From Haematobia irritans (taxonomy: Eukaryota; Arthropoda; Insecta; Diptera; Muscidae), in contig NC_134398.1 of the NCBI RefSeq assembly GCF_050003625.1, positions 86,739,983-86,803,982 on the forward strand: 64,000 bases of DNA, read 5' to 3'. Position 1 is the stretch's first letter. The number at the start of each line of letters is the position of its first letter. The notes under the pieces were generated by a model, which was given only the letters and a program-made list of their open reading frames with translations, searched no databases and was not told the origin of the DNA. The translations under genes and the position numbers were made by a program. Of the stretch, positions 1-10,118 are shown one piece after another.

Positions 1-680
1 ATTTGTGGCGTAACATAGGTATAGGTTGGAGAGATAAACCGCATTTCCATATTTAAGATCATTAAGGGGTACATTTTTATGGGAGTTTTGTCACAATCTG
101 GGCAGAAATGTCTAATAATATATATAGTTGTATCTATAGTAGAGTTTGCAACTACAGAGTTAGTATGTAATATTGAGTCCATTATTAAACAAGTAAGTAA
201 AGTAGAAAGTTGGGCGAGGCCGACTATATCATACCCTAGACCACCCCTACTGAATTAGTAAACATAAGCATAGATATATAGATATAGAGATAAACTGCAT
301 TTCCATATTTAAGAACATTTAGGGGAACATTTTTATGGGAGTTTTGTCACAATCTGAGCAGAAATACCTAATATTATATATTGATGCATATATATGGGAG
401 CTATATATAAATCTGAACAGATTTGGATATATTTTTCAGGTTTGGTTGATACCACTGAAGGTTACCTTGTGCTAAATTTGTGTAAGATCGGTTACTAAAT
501 AAGGCTATCATGGTCAGAAATAGTATTATAAAGGATAGATTTTTTTAAATGGACGATACATATATATGGGAGCAATATCTAAATCTGAACCTATTTGGAT
601 TATATTATTTGAATAAGATCGGTTACTAACTAAGGCTATTTTTGAAAAAAAAAAAATGGGCGATACATATATATGGGAGC
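1..680. repeat. Degenerate DINE-1-like repeat fragments
   Basis: Decayed pieces of the element family seen intact at 35.9-37.2 kb. The terminal block at about 190-250 (AACAAGTAAG, then GGGCGAGGCCGACTATAT and ACCCT) matches the end of that family. Phrases such as ATATATGGGAGCTA and AAATCTGAAC match its internal repeat. A roughly 90-base block is present twice here (about 20-115 and 285-370) and again at 8310-8408. No coding sequence is seen. Confidence 0.55.
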
Positions 681-1046
681 TACATTTGATGAGATGTGAT
701 TTTTCTTACGTATTTTGATCTGCTGAATTCGAAAAAAAAATTAATTTTTTGAGATATCCCGTTATTTTTAGTTTTTCGCTCTTTTTTTACTAAACAAATT
801 ATATCTCGAGCTAGAAATGTCCGATTATATCGTTGTTGGTACTTAAATGAAAGGTATTGAGATTACGAATAATCGTGTGTTATTGGATCTGGGATAAGTT
901 AAGTGGTTCAAAATGGCAAATTTAAAACAAACAAAAACATATTTTACTGTGGCCCTTTTCCGCTGGAAAAGTACAAACCATTAAAAAAATCTTTCTCTTC
1001 AAAAAGAAAATTTTCATTATTTTTTGGCGACGTTTTTTTCTGGGTT
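681..1046. repeat. Partial MITE copies (TACATTTGATGAG and GCTGGAAAAG types)
   Basis: Bases 681-925 match one half of the complete palindromic MITE at 26316-26722, including its end TACATTTGATGAGATGTGA. Bases about 946-1046 resemble the right part of the element at 1174-1737 (shared TTTTTGGCGACG before a T-tract and CTGGG). Both copies are truncated and no ORF is supported. Confidence 0.5.
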
Positions 1047-1173
1047 GTTAATGCGAAAAAATAGTAAGATTGAAACTAACAATTTTGGTTAACTTGTGAT
1101 CCGAAAGTAGTGCAAACTTGAATCGGCTTGTAAGGCACAAGCCGATTCGATTGGTAGAGAAAAAACACACCAT

Positions 1174-1737
1174 CCCAGCAAAAAAAAAAAATGGAAGTTC
1201 TTCCAAAGGCACAACTTTAAAAACACTTCCAGAGGATGTACTCCCAATGATGTTCTTTATTTTAACTACCCAGGAAGTTCTTTTCATTCAACTTTTTATA
1301 ACATGCTTTTTTTATACTTTTAATGGATAATTTTATTTTTTTTTTCAAATAGGTTAAAAACAGAGTAAGAATTCATAAAATGGTACAAATCATTTAAATT
1401 TTGTTAAAGATAATTCTAAATCCAATCTGAAAAAATTGTGAATTTTTGAAAATATTTGAGGTCAAACGTTTCAGACAAGCGTTAGAATTCATTAAAAATT
1501 ATAAAAATTATTTATTTGACAAAATATCACAGAATTTTTTAATTTACATCCAAAACATTGAATTCGGATCATACCTAAAGAAATGATGAAAATTCAGTGC
1601 AACGGCCGTTGAAATGGAGGACTTCCGTCCTATGACAAGCCCATGTTAAATTCATTGCTTCTGCGTCAATTTTGCACCACTTCCGGATCCAAAAGGTACA
1701 TTTTCATTACATTTTTGGCGACGCTTTTTTTGCTGGG
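1174..1737. mobile_element. MITE with CCCAGC-A-tract inverted ends
   Basis: The left end reads CCCAGC followed by about a dozen A; the right end is the complement, a T-tract followed by GCTGGG. AT flanks both sides, but because the ends run into AT symmetrically the target duplication is ambiguous. The 564-bp interior has no credible gene. The superfamily is not assigned. It abuts the 3' end of the LINE fragment. Confidence 0.5.
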
Positions 1738-3027
1738 ATTCAATAACAAACTAAGGGCACAAAGACTTTCAGGTGATAGCGAAGTGATTAAACAATTTCG
1801 CCATAAATTTATTGGTGTCACTAACAGGTTGAATATTGAAAGGTAGAGAGTTCCAAAGGCGAACGGACGATACGAAGAATTGCCAGTCGGAAACAAGACT
1901 GCGTTGCACCAGCGGTATAATTTTCTTACCCCTACTGGAGCGAGTGAAACGAAGTCTCTTGAATAAATACTCAGGTGCACCGGAGTAGACGATTTTGTGG
2001 AGAAAGAGAAGTCTCCTGATTGACATCAAACCATCAAAATATGCGCCATATAATGTCCGTGAGTATTGCGTAACGGAATCCCGGCGATTCAAACCATATT
2101 TTTGGTTATACTATTAAAAAGAACATTCATTTTTATCCCACTCGCAGAATCACAGCTAGCGAATAATTCAGTACCATACAGTAGTCCCGGTAAAATGTAA
2201 GTTTTAGCCAAAAGACATCCGATTGCTAGGGGAGTATAAGATTGCGTCGACAAGAGTGTTCGTAGTTTCGCATAGCTCTGTCCTATAGCGGAGCTAATAT
2301 GATTCGATCATATCAAAGTATCATTAAAAATAACCCCAAGATTCTTTGCCGATGGTACAAGCGATATACTGATGTTATTGATACATACATCAACAGTATA
2401 TCGGATCGGATGCGATTTCCTCTTACCTATGATAAGACACTTCGATTTCAAAGGGTTTAAGCAAAGACCGTTAGCAAGGTATGAATTCTCCCCAGGTCAA
2501 GGGACTCGAGATATGCACCTGTATGTCGTCGCCATATAAATGCACCTTGGTGCACGAGATCTGACTGAGAAGGTAGTTAGAATAGTGGTGGAACACCTCT
2601 GTTAACGGACAAAGATCTTGACAATAAACCATTTACACTAACAGATTGTGAACGATGACATAAGTAGGACCAAACGAGACGTGTTGCGGACGACGAAAAA
2701 TTAAATATATTTATCAATTTATCACACGATATGTTGTGATCTACTGAAACGAAGGCCTTAGAGTGATCAAGAAGGACAAGGCAAGTAACCTCATTCCTCT
2801 CCAAGTTAAGTCTTATATCCTCAGATACGTTTGCCAAGGCGGTGATGCAGCTATGTTTAGGCCGGAAGCCGGATTGTCTGCCAAACAACATCGAACCATT
2901 GCAAAGATAGTCAGATAACTGCCTGTGGATTATCATCTCGAATGCATTGGAAAGAAAACACAAAATGGAGATTGCACGGTATTCACCACCATTTTTTGGT
3001 ACAGGGATAACCTTACTATGTTTCCAG

Positions 3028-3553
3028 TAGAGGTGTGCACGTGAGTAATAGTTTACTCACGCACACTCACGACTGAAAAATCATACTCACGCACACTCAC
3101 GCAAGATATTTTTTGGTAGGACTCACGCACACTCACGAAAATAAAATTTGTACTCACGCACACTCACGCACGAAAACGTCGTGACTTACGAAAAACACCG
3201 TGACTCACGAAAAATATCGCGACTCACGAATAATTTTATGATTAATTTACCTTACCGAAGTGTCTGAAAACATGAGCATTATTAAAATCGATAGTGTTAT
3301 TAAACTCTTAACATCCCAGGTGTCACTAAAATTGTAATTGAATTTAACTCTTAAGCGTTTTATGTTGGTGAGCAGGAATGTTTTCGTGATTGTAATTCGT
3401 TACTCACGCACAATCGCGAACATATTATTTTCGTGACTCACACTCACGCACGACATTTTGGTTTGTTAATCACGCTCACGCACACTCACGCTGTTGTCAT
3501 GAGCGTGACTCACGCACGAATCACGAAAATTTCGTGTCACGTGCACACCTCTA
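3028..3553. mobile_element. hAT-type MITE with TCACGCACAC internal repeats
   Basis: The ends are TAGAGGTGTGCACGTGA and its exact complement, typical of hAT termini. A perfect 8-bp duplication, GTTTCCAG, lies at 3020-3027 and 3554-3561. The interior is mostly tandem and inverted variants of ACTCACGCACACTCACG. No ORF is credible. A second copy lies at 50422-50729. The mobilising transposase is not in the window. Confidence 0.9.
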
Positions 3554-3628
3554 GTTTCCAGGCAGAAGGAAAAGTGCTAGTAGTTATAATTCCGTTTAAA
3601 AGACTGGTTATATAGGACAGTAAAAGTG

Positions 3629-4282
3629 CACTGAAAAAAATATTGTCGTGAGGTCAAAGATTTCATGTCTTTAAAATACGAATACAAATTTTGCTTAGAA
3701 TAAAAGACGCATTTCTCTAAAATAAAGTTTTTTTCCTTGTCCAAAAGTCGATAAACTTTTCAATAAAGTCGTATTGTCCTTATAATTAAGTGATTTGACT
3801 TAAAAATGGGTATCTTAACATGAAAAAAAAAAATTATAGGCTAAGGTCAACTTGACTTTAATAATTCAAAAAAATTCTTTACATTTAATGAAATAGTCTT
3901 TAAATTTGTTGTCTTTTTGCATCTTGACTACAAAGCAAAAAATCGTTCAAATATAGGACATGTTTTTCAAAACTTTATTTTAAAGAAGTTTTTTACTTCA
4001 AACATAGCATAATTTCTACTGGAAGTCGTGTCTTAATTTGGAAAATAAAGTTGCCGTTAACTCGTTTTTAAAGGTCTTTGATGGCATATGAAGAAAAAGC
4101 TGAGAAAGCGAAAAATTAAAATTTGCTTCCTAGAAGCAAGTACACAAAACCTAAATTTAAAAGAGAAGTTTGTCTTAAAAGTATCCTTACTTGTATTCTC
4201 CGCTTCTTTGGCTCGGAATCAATACCAAATTTTTTAAAGTAAAGACAAAATCTTTGGAAACGAGTATGCTTTTTTTTCAGTG
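3629..4282. mobile_element. CACTG-A7 MITE, full length
   Basis: The 654-bp element begins CACTGAAAAAAA and ends with the complement. It is flanked by TG at 3627-3628 and 4283-4284 (CA on the LINE sense strand). Excision with one TG restores the host LINE reading frame, so the 2-bp duplication is well supported. Related copies or fragments lie at 4632-5142, 7815-8295, 30650-31090, 32604-32752 and 62456-63016. Confidence 0.88.
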
Positions 4283-4631
4283 TGGTAATAACATCTTCAA
4301 AATTCGCGGATCAATACCATCGTGACCAATAGAATTCGATTTCACAGATGAGATGCTAAAAATCACATCTGCAAAATCGACACAGGAAAACTGAAATCCA
4401 TCGAGATTACTTCCAAAGTCCGTGATATCAACGTCGAAGTCGTAGAAAATTTCCACTCTTGGAATGAGAGGAATATCAAGAAATTTCACGTTTAAATCAT
4501 CAACAATAACGTTATCATTACAACCAAAAGCTTTTTCAATACCAATAGACCGTATAATATTCCTTTTTTAGATCCTAAAGCTGACGAGAATTTGTGATAA
4601 AAGTAATTTCTCTTGGCTCGTTTTATAGCTA

Positions 4632-5142
4632 CACTGAAAAAAATGTATGCCCGGTTCCAAAGATTTTGTCTTTACTTTAAAAATTTTGGTATTGATTCCG
4701 AGGAAGCATATTTTAATTTTTCTTTTTTTTTGTCTTCATATGCTATCAAAGTTCTTTAAAAACGAGTTAACGACAACTATATTTTGCAAATTCAGACTCG
4801 ACTTCCAGTAGAAATTATGCTATGTTTCAAGTAAAAAACATCATTAAAATAAAATGTTGAAAACATGTCCTAGTTTTGAACGATTTTTTGCTTTGTAGTC
4901 AAGATGCAAAAAGAAAATTTCATTAATTTTAAAGAATTTTTCTGAATTTTTAAAGTCAAAATAACCTTACCCCAAAAAAATCTTTCTTGTTATGGTACCC
5001 AGTTTTAAGTCAAATCACTTAGTTATAGGGACAATACAACTTCATTGAAAAGTTTATCGACTTTTGGACAAAGAAAAAAACTTTATATTAGAGAAATGCG
5101 TCTTTCATGCTAAGCAAAATTTGCATTATTTTTTTTTCAGTG
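4632..5142. mobile_element. CACTG-A7 MITE, inverted copy
   Basis: Inverted, 511-bp relative of the element at 3629-4282, with the same ends. TA flanks it at 4630-4631 and 5143-5144. The interior shares long stretches (for example the CAAGATGCAAAAAG and GTTAACGACAAC regions, inverted) but is internally shorter. It is noncoding. Confidence 0.82.
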
Positions 5143-5144
5143 TA

Positions 5145-5445
5145 TGGTTGCACGCTTTCTTATTCTTAATAAAATATATTTTATTTAAATTGGTTTTTGT
5201 TTTTCAGTCTTTTTCATTCAAATGCATTATTCGAGACGGTTGTACGAAGGATTATTTATTAGATTTGTTATTATGGGAAGGTAAACATATTCTCCAAAAT
5301 GGTTAATGTACTTGGAAAGTGTGAATATCTCTATTGAATTTCTTGTTGTTTTTTTTCTTTTTTTTTTTGGTGCATTTATTAAAGCTCATTCTCCGTAATT
5401 AGGAAAACTTTTAGGCAATATAGAAATCATTTGCCATTGTGGGTA
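5145..5445. other. Unassigned AT-rich spacer
   Basis: About 300 bases between two mobile elements. I see no conserved protein, RNA or terminal repeat here. Confidence 0.4.
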
Positions 5446-5775
5446 CACGCTCACAAAAAATCGCTTCTGTAACATATACTCCCAAACATATTTTGCTTCA
5501 AGCATATACATTTTTAGGTATTGCCCAAACATTTATATGTTTGATCTCTTCCAATATATAATATGTTTGAAAGCATATTGGTCGAAACAATATATGTTTG
5601 GGTAGTCTAAGTTCCAAACATTTTGTATTTTTGCATCCAAATTCAATAATGTTGTCTTCCAAAAAACAATATGTTATTATGTGAACATATAATATGTTTG
5701 GAAGCATTTTGCACCCAAAAATATTATACGCTTAAAAAAATTCTCCCAAACAATATTGTGCTCAAAATTTTATTT

Positions 5776-5859
5776 ATTTATTTATATATTTACAATCATA
5801 ATGAATTATGAAAATAAACAGGTAATATAGGTGCTAACAACATAGGTTTTCGACCTGAA
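5776..5859 (-). mobile_element. 5'-truncated LINE tail with 17-bp target duplication
   Basis: The insert is flanked by a perfect 17-base direct repeat, TGCTCAAAATTTTATTT, at 5759-5775 and 5860-5876. On the minus strand it ends in an ATAAAT-type microsatellite tail, as expected for a severely 5'-truncated non-LTR retroposon. It is too short to assign a family. Confidence 0.75.
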
Positions 5860-6013
5860 TGCTCAAAATTTTATTTCTGCCCAATTGTATATTCCCCCAC
5901 ATCTTTCTCACTTCCACGAGATTTTTTAGTTCTTAGCACCTTTTTCTGTAATACAAACATTGTAGAAGAAATTATTCAATTGTATGATTTTTTTATTTTA
6001 ATTTTACCTTTTG

Positions 6014-6085
6014 CCGGACGGGGATTCGAACAGCGGACCACACAGTTTGTAAGGATCAAAGAAGTAGCTGATCAATTGCCCAAGG
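6014..6085 (-). repeat. tRNA-like module inside CAC-ended element
   Basis: On the minus strand the block has a D-arm-like start, a CTTACAA loop-like stretch and the B-box TGTTCGAATCC (plus-strand 6022-6032). The same block occurs in plus orientation at about 23165-23235. It is a tRNA-derived remnant and not a functional tRNA gene: acceptor pairing is not evident. Confidence 0.55.
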
Positions 6086-6471
6086 AAAAATAAAATGTTA
6101 ATTTTGTAATAACAAGCAACAACCACCAACTTAATTCAATATCGCTCCCTGTTAAATAGCGCTCCAAGCTACTAAACACATATATGTTTATAGGCTATTT
6201 CTAAATTAATATATGTTTGCATCCAAGCATATTATATTTACAAACATTTTATGTCCCAAACATAATATGTTCTAACATATTAACATATATGTCCCAAACA
6301 TGTTATGCTAGTTTATGAACATTATATGCTTGCACTCAAAAATATTGTGTTTAAAAATTTGTGTTCCAAACATATAATGTTTATAGCCAAACATATGAAA
6401 AACAGTCTTTTTCATCCGTGTAGCTACAGTGCTGATAGGCAAAAATCATCACCCTCACCAAGTAGTTTGGG

Positions 6472-6813
6472 TTGCACTCTGAAGAAATAGCAGACATCTT
6501 TGTCAACGAAAACTATCGTAAATTATACAGAATTACATGGTCGATTGGCAATTACATTATTTCTCACCACCAAATTACCGCATTTTTTTCAACATTGTTG
6601 GCGGTAACAGTGATAGTGATATTCGGTTTAATTTTTAATTCGCAAAATAATATGAGCATTGGTAGACGGAGTAGGATTTCCGTAGGGGGCAGAAGAAATT
6701 GCTTCGTTGCTGGGTATAGAGTATCTGGCATGAAGTGTTTCCAATTTCCAAATGATTTTCCAAACGTCCGATATTTGTTTGTGTGTGTACCGAAAACGTT
6801 TTTCTTTTGTTAG
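6472..6813 (+). CDS. Hypothetical 113-residue ORF with one membrane segment
   Basis: This open frame lies outside the recognised repeats. Residues 31-53 form a hydrophobic stretch (ITAFFSTLLAVTVIVIFGLIF) that would span a membrane, flanked by polar sequence and a basic patch (GRRSRISVGGRRN). I do not recognise the protein and see no splice sites or promoter that decide its ends. It may be an exon remnant or chance; coding status is uncertain. Confidence 0.2.
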   Translation: MHSEEIADIFVNENYRKLYRITWSIGNYIISHHQITAFFSTLLAVTVIVIFGLIFNSQNNMSIGRRSRISVGGRRNCFVAGYRVSGMKCFQFPNDFPNVRYLFVCVPKTFFFC

Positions 6814-7268
6814 AATTTTTTGAATTACTTCAAAAATTTTAAACTTTTATAACCAAAAAAACTCGTTTGTTACAAAATTTTTATTTCAGTAAGGTGTCAT
6901 AAAACAGTAAAGTGCAATTCACTCATGTTTTATTTAATTACCTGGCCCTGATGAAGACTGACGATGTCAAATCGAAATATTGGCTTCAATAAAGTAAAAC
7001 TCAAATAAAAAACATCTGGAGTTTTTTCATTAATGAACTTGAGCTGGACTAAAACCAAAAATATTTTTATTTTTTCAATAAAAAACATTAGTTTTGAACC
7101 AAAAACACAGTCTATTTCGTTTATATTAAGCACTGTTCTTTTCTGACTTTAATAAGACACATTTTACAGTTTCATAGTAAAAATTTTATATAGTATGTAA
7201 TGGTGAACATATTTTCGGAATCTTCCGAACATATCTGGAATATATGTAAAAAAAAACTTTTTGGCGTT

Positions 7269-7345
7269 CGGTCGAATCAGGGATCGAACCCACGACCCTT
7301 GGTATGCAAGGCGGACGTACCAATCATTGCTCCACGGTGCTTAAC
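7269..7345 (-). repeat. tRNA-like module (SINE-head type)
   Basis: The minus strand shows an A-box-like GGAGCAATGATT, a CCTTGCAT anticodon-loop-like stretch and the B-box GGTTCGATCCC. It is closely related to the head of the SINE at 25261. No complete cloverleaf is evident. Confidence 0.6.
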
Positions 7346-7493
7346 TAAATGTATGTTTATGTTACACAAAATTTGTTTAATCGGCTAGTAGGCGCCAAAA
7401 ACTATGCTATATAAATATAACTATTTGACTGTTTGCGTTGCTTGGGAGTTGGTGGCTATAGCGATAATTGTCTGCTGATGACAATAACAGCTA

Positions 7494-7562
7494 CGTAGCC
7501 AGAGGATAGTGTGTTGGCTTACAAATTATATGGTCCACCGTTCGATTCTCGGTCCAGGCGAA
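7494..7562 (+). repeat. tRNA-like module
   Basis: The plus strand shows GTAGCCAGAGGATAG (A-box-like), a CTTACAAA loop and the B-box CGTTCGATTCT. It pairs head-to-head with the module at 7269-7345, the same arrangement as at 45329-45590. Confidence 0.55.
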
Positions 7563-7814
7563 AGGCAAAATTAAAAAAAATTATAAAGTCGAATAATTTC
7601 TTCTTGTACATTGTTTGTATTACAGAAACAAGTACTAAGAACTAAAAACCCTCGTGGAAGTAAGAAAGATGTGAACGAAAATATTTTTTTTTTTGAGGTA
7701 GTCTTTATGAAATTGTTTTTACATCGTGGAAAAGAATAAACGTCTATTTGAGAAAAGCCTGTTAGAAACTTGTACAGTAAGGGAACTCATTCATTTGCCT
7801 GAAATGTGATTTAC

Positions 7815-8295
7815 CAGTATTTACCATAACATGAAAGAAAATTTTTTTGGGGTAAGGTCAAGTTGACTTTAGTAATTCAGGAAAAATCTTTAAAAATAAT
7901 GAAATTGTCTTTAAATTTGTTGTCGTTTTGCATCTTGACTACAAAGCAAAAAATCGTTCAAAAGTAGGTCATGTTTTTCAACACTTTATTTGAAAGACGT
8001 TTTTTACTTGAAACATAGCATAATTTCTACTTGAAGTCGTGTCCGAATTTGGAAAATAAAGTTGTCGTTAACTTGTTCTTTAAGGACTTTAAAAGCATAT
8101 GAAGAAACAATAAGCTGAAAAAGCGAAAAATTAAAATTTGCTTCCTAGAGACAAGTACACAAAACCCAAATTTAAAAGAGAATTGTGTCTTAAAAGTATC
8201 CTTAATTGAATTCTCGGCTTCTTTGGCCCGGAATCAATACCAAAATTGTAAAAGTAAAGACAAAAATTTTGGAACCGGGCATGCTTTTTTCAGTG
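7815..8295. mobile_element. CACTG-A7 MITE, left-truncated
   Basis: The right 480 bp of the 3629-4282 family, ending in a T-tract plus CAGTG at 8295. The left terminus is missing. It is noncoding. Confidence 0.75.
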
Positions 8296-8410
8296 TGGGG
8301 TAATATAGGTATTGGTTTAAGCGATAAACCGGATTTCCATAGTTAAAAACTTTAAGGGGTACATTTTTCTGGGAGTTTTGGCACAATCTGAGCAGAAATG
8401 TCTGATATTA

Positions 8411-8682
8411 CACCCAGAAAAAATTAACCACTTATTTAAGTTAAAATGAACTCATTGTGAAGAAAGTTGAACTTCATATAGCGCCAAAGACATTTTTATT
8501 TGTTTGAATGATGTGATTTTCGTAGAAATTAGGTAGAATGCATTCCGTATATTAGTTAACATTTTCCTATATTTATTTACTACAGAATGAAAAAAATTAA
8601 CTGAATTGAATTCATATATGGAATGATTTTATTGGACTTTTTTCATTCATTTGGACAAATCTTACATATTTGTGGTAAACCT
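8411..8682. mobile_element. CACCCAG-A6 MITE, left part, split by the gypsy element
   Basis: It begins TA then CACCCAGAAAAAATTAACC, matching the terminus of the complete 208-bp MITE at 22104-22311. The gypsy retrotransposon inserted at 8682/8683. No matching right end was recognised after 21174. Confidence 0.5.
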
Positions 8683-9750
8683 TGTAGCATACAACGTTCT
8701 AGGAATTCCTAATAGTGGCAAGTCTGCTCTGAACCAATATGTAGTGGCACGCATCTGGTATCCGGCCTCTGCTCGTCGGCTATCGGTGGGGTTCAAACTT
8801 AACTACCAGGTTCAGTATGTGCCAAAAAAACCACAGAATAACTATTACTTAAAATATGCGTGCGATAAAATAAGATGGATAGGATAGAAAGAATCGGGAA
8901 AAAATTAAGAAAACTCGATGCTAAGCAGATGTGTGGATGTTGACATCTGATATTACCCCTCCCAACCTTGACCATGAGCCGTATGCAATGAATTTATACA
9001 TGGTCCCAAAAAAAATGCAAATGCAAAGCAAATAAAAAAAGAATAATACACTATTGATATGCAGAGATCGGTTGTTTCACGAGTAATTACAGAAACAAAA
9101 TAGCTGAAAAAGAATATATCCAGTTCGGATATCATGGTATATATATAAATATGTATATGTATATGAGTGGTTAAATATATTTGTACCGCGAAAAATCCAA
9201 TAATATTCAAAGATAAACCGAAATAATATTTAATAACGGAAAAAAAATAAATTAAACCAAAACCAGATTTAAATTAATTTTTAACTTTTACTTTTACTAA
9301 TTTTTAGGTTTTCCGAAAATTAAAATAATAAAAAACGAAGAAAAATCAAGTTTAAGCAAAATATAAAATTATTTTTTTTTTCCCAACACGATAGGATTCG
9401 ATAGCAAAACCCTCTCTCACACTAGGGCTTAGGATCAAGATATTGAATCTCAATTTCCAAGATACGCGTTCTTTTAAATTGTCGAATCATAAAAAAACGA
9501 TAAAAGCCGAAAATTAAAGAAAATTAATTTTCACTCAACTGAGCCGGGATTCGATAGTGTGGCTTTATACGTCCATACAACAACAACAATACAAGATACA
9601 CTTTACATATAACCAAAATCAAAACTTTGTCACCATTATCGAGATTTTATATCAATCACTGCTATTTTTACTTTCAAAATCATATAAAACAATTTTTAAT
9701 AAGATAAAAATGCGTTACTTTGCACAAAAGAAAAAAAATCACATCACCCA

Positions 9751-9813
9751 AACCGGGCTCGAACCTACGACCTCACGATTGCAAGCCGAGAGTCTTACCA
9801 CTAGGCTAACTAA
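9751..9813 (-). repeat. tRNA-like module 1, 3' LTR copy
   Basis: Sense-strand (minus) A-box TAGCCTAGTGG at 9798-9808 and B-box GGTTCGAGCCC at 9755-9765, with an anticodon-loop-like CTTGCAA (TGC, Ala-like). A run of eight T follows about 17 bases after the B-box, as for a Pol III terminator. Anticodon-stem pairing is imperfect. Confidence 0.7.
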
Positions 9814-10050
9814 TGACTTATGGGTGGTTGGCCAAATGCACAATTATAATGAGTGGCAAATACTGTTTTTAATTGCACTAAAATATATATTCACCACACC
9901 ATCATAAAAGTCAATAATAAATAATATTTGATTTTATAAAAATAGCAAAAAAAGTATTAATTTTATTAATTAAAAAAAACATAATAAAAAAAATAAAACC
10001 AAGAGGAAATTAAAAATAAGGAAATTGTATAAAAAAAAAAATTAAATAAC

Positions 10051-10118
10051 CGAAAGCGGGCTCGATCCCCCAACCTTATGGTTGGAAGTCGTGAGTGCTC
10101 TCACTGGGCTATCAACGG
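10051..10118 (-). repeat. tRNA-like module 2, 3' LTR copy
   Basis: Sense-strand A-box-like TAGCCCAGTGAG (about 10100-10111), a CTTCCAA loop and B-box-like GGATCGAGCCC (10058-10068), followed by a long T-run. It is a tRNA-derived or tRNA-mimicking block. Confidence 0.6.

Larger units (their letters stand above)
1740..4629 (-). pseudogene. CR1/Jockey-like non-LTR retrotransposon reverse transcriptase, fragmented
   Basis: Minus-strand LINE ORF2 remnant reading from about 4620 down to 1769. Visible RT blocks in order are: a segment near 4300-4490 ending KMLLP; WKHSKVIPVPKNGGEYR near 3020-2965; QSGFRPKHSC and LLDHSKAF in 2577-2963; the catalytic YGDD (TATGGCGACGAC on the minus strand, about 2528-2540); and the C-terminal RLWNSLP block near 1800. 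Two nested insertions, at 3028-3553 and 3629-4282, split it. Removing each with one copy of its target duplication rejoins the RT frame exactly at both sites. Between 2093 and 2577 the frame is broken by indels. No endonuclease domain or 5' end is visible. The LINE clade call rests on motif style only. Confidence 0.8.
5446..6420. mobile_element. CAC-ended element rich in ACATATGTTTGG motifs
   Basis: The left end is CACGCTCACAAAAAA and the right end is the complement of CACGGATGAAAAAGACTG. TA flanks both sides (5444-5445 and 6421-6422). The outer parts are degenerate repeats of CCAAACATATATG in both orientations, so the element can fold on itself. It carries a minus-strand tRNA-like block at 6014-6085 and a nested LINE tail at 5776-5859. 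A truncated relative lies at 22819-23247. Confidence 0.7.
6815..7745. mobile_element. Partial CAC-ended element with convergent tRNA-like pair
   Basis: This matches the interior of the full element at 44251-45897 (shared GTTACAAAATT, AGTC(A/T)ATTTCGTTTATAT and flanks of the tRNA-like blocks). It has a minus-strand tRNA-like module at 7269-7345 and a plus-strand one at 7494-7562. Clean ends are not visible, so it is truncated. Confidence 0.6.

Noticed and set aside
3040..3550. Short ORF 3433-3615 rich in THTHAR repeats
   Set aside because: It comes from the TCACGCACAC repeats of a hAT-type MITE; no independent evidence for coding.
6947..6995. CCTGATGAAGACTGACGATG...CGAAATATTGG as a hammerhead ribozyme
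   Set aside because: The spacing between the CTGATGA and GAAA boxes does not allow a proper stem II followed directly by GAAA, and no stem I/III was found.
8651..8887. ORF at the LTR edge with a GIPNSGKS stretch resembling a P-loop
   Set aside because: The GxPxxGKS resemblance is fortuitous: the frame starts outside the LTR in the left copy and differs upstream in the right copy, with no G-domain motifs after it.
9751..9813. Functional tRNA genes at the tRNA-like blocks
   Set aside because: A-box and B-box are good, but acceptor and anticodon stems do not pair fully. They are better called tRNA-like repeats.
9557..9907. 116-residue plus-strand ORF in both gypsy LTRs
   Set aside because: It overlaps tRNA-like module 1 on the opposite strand, has no domain, and is duplicated only because the LTR is.
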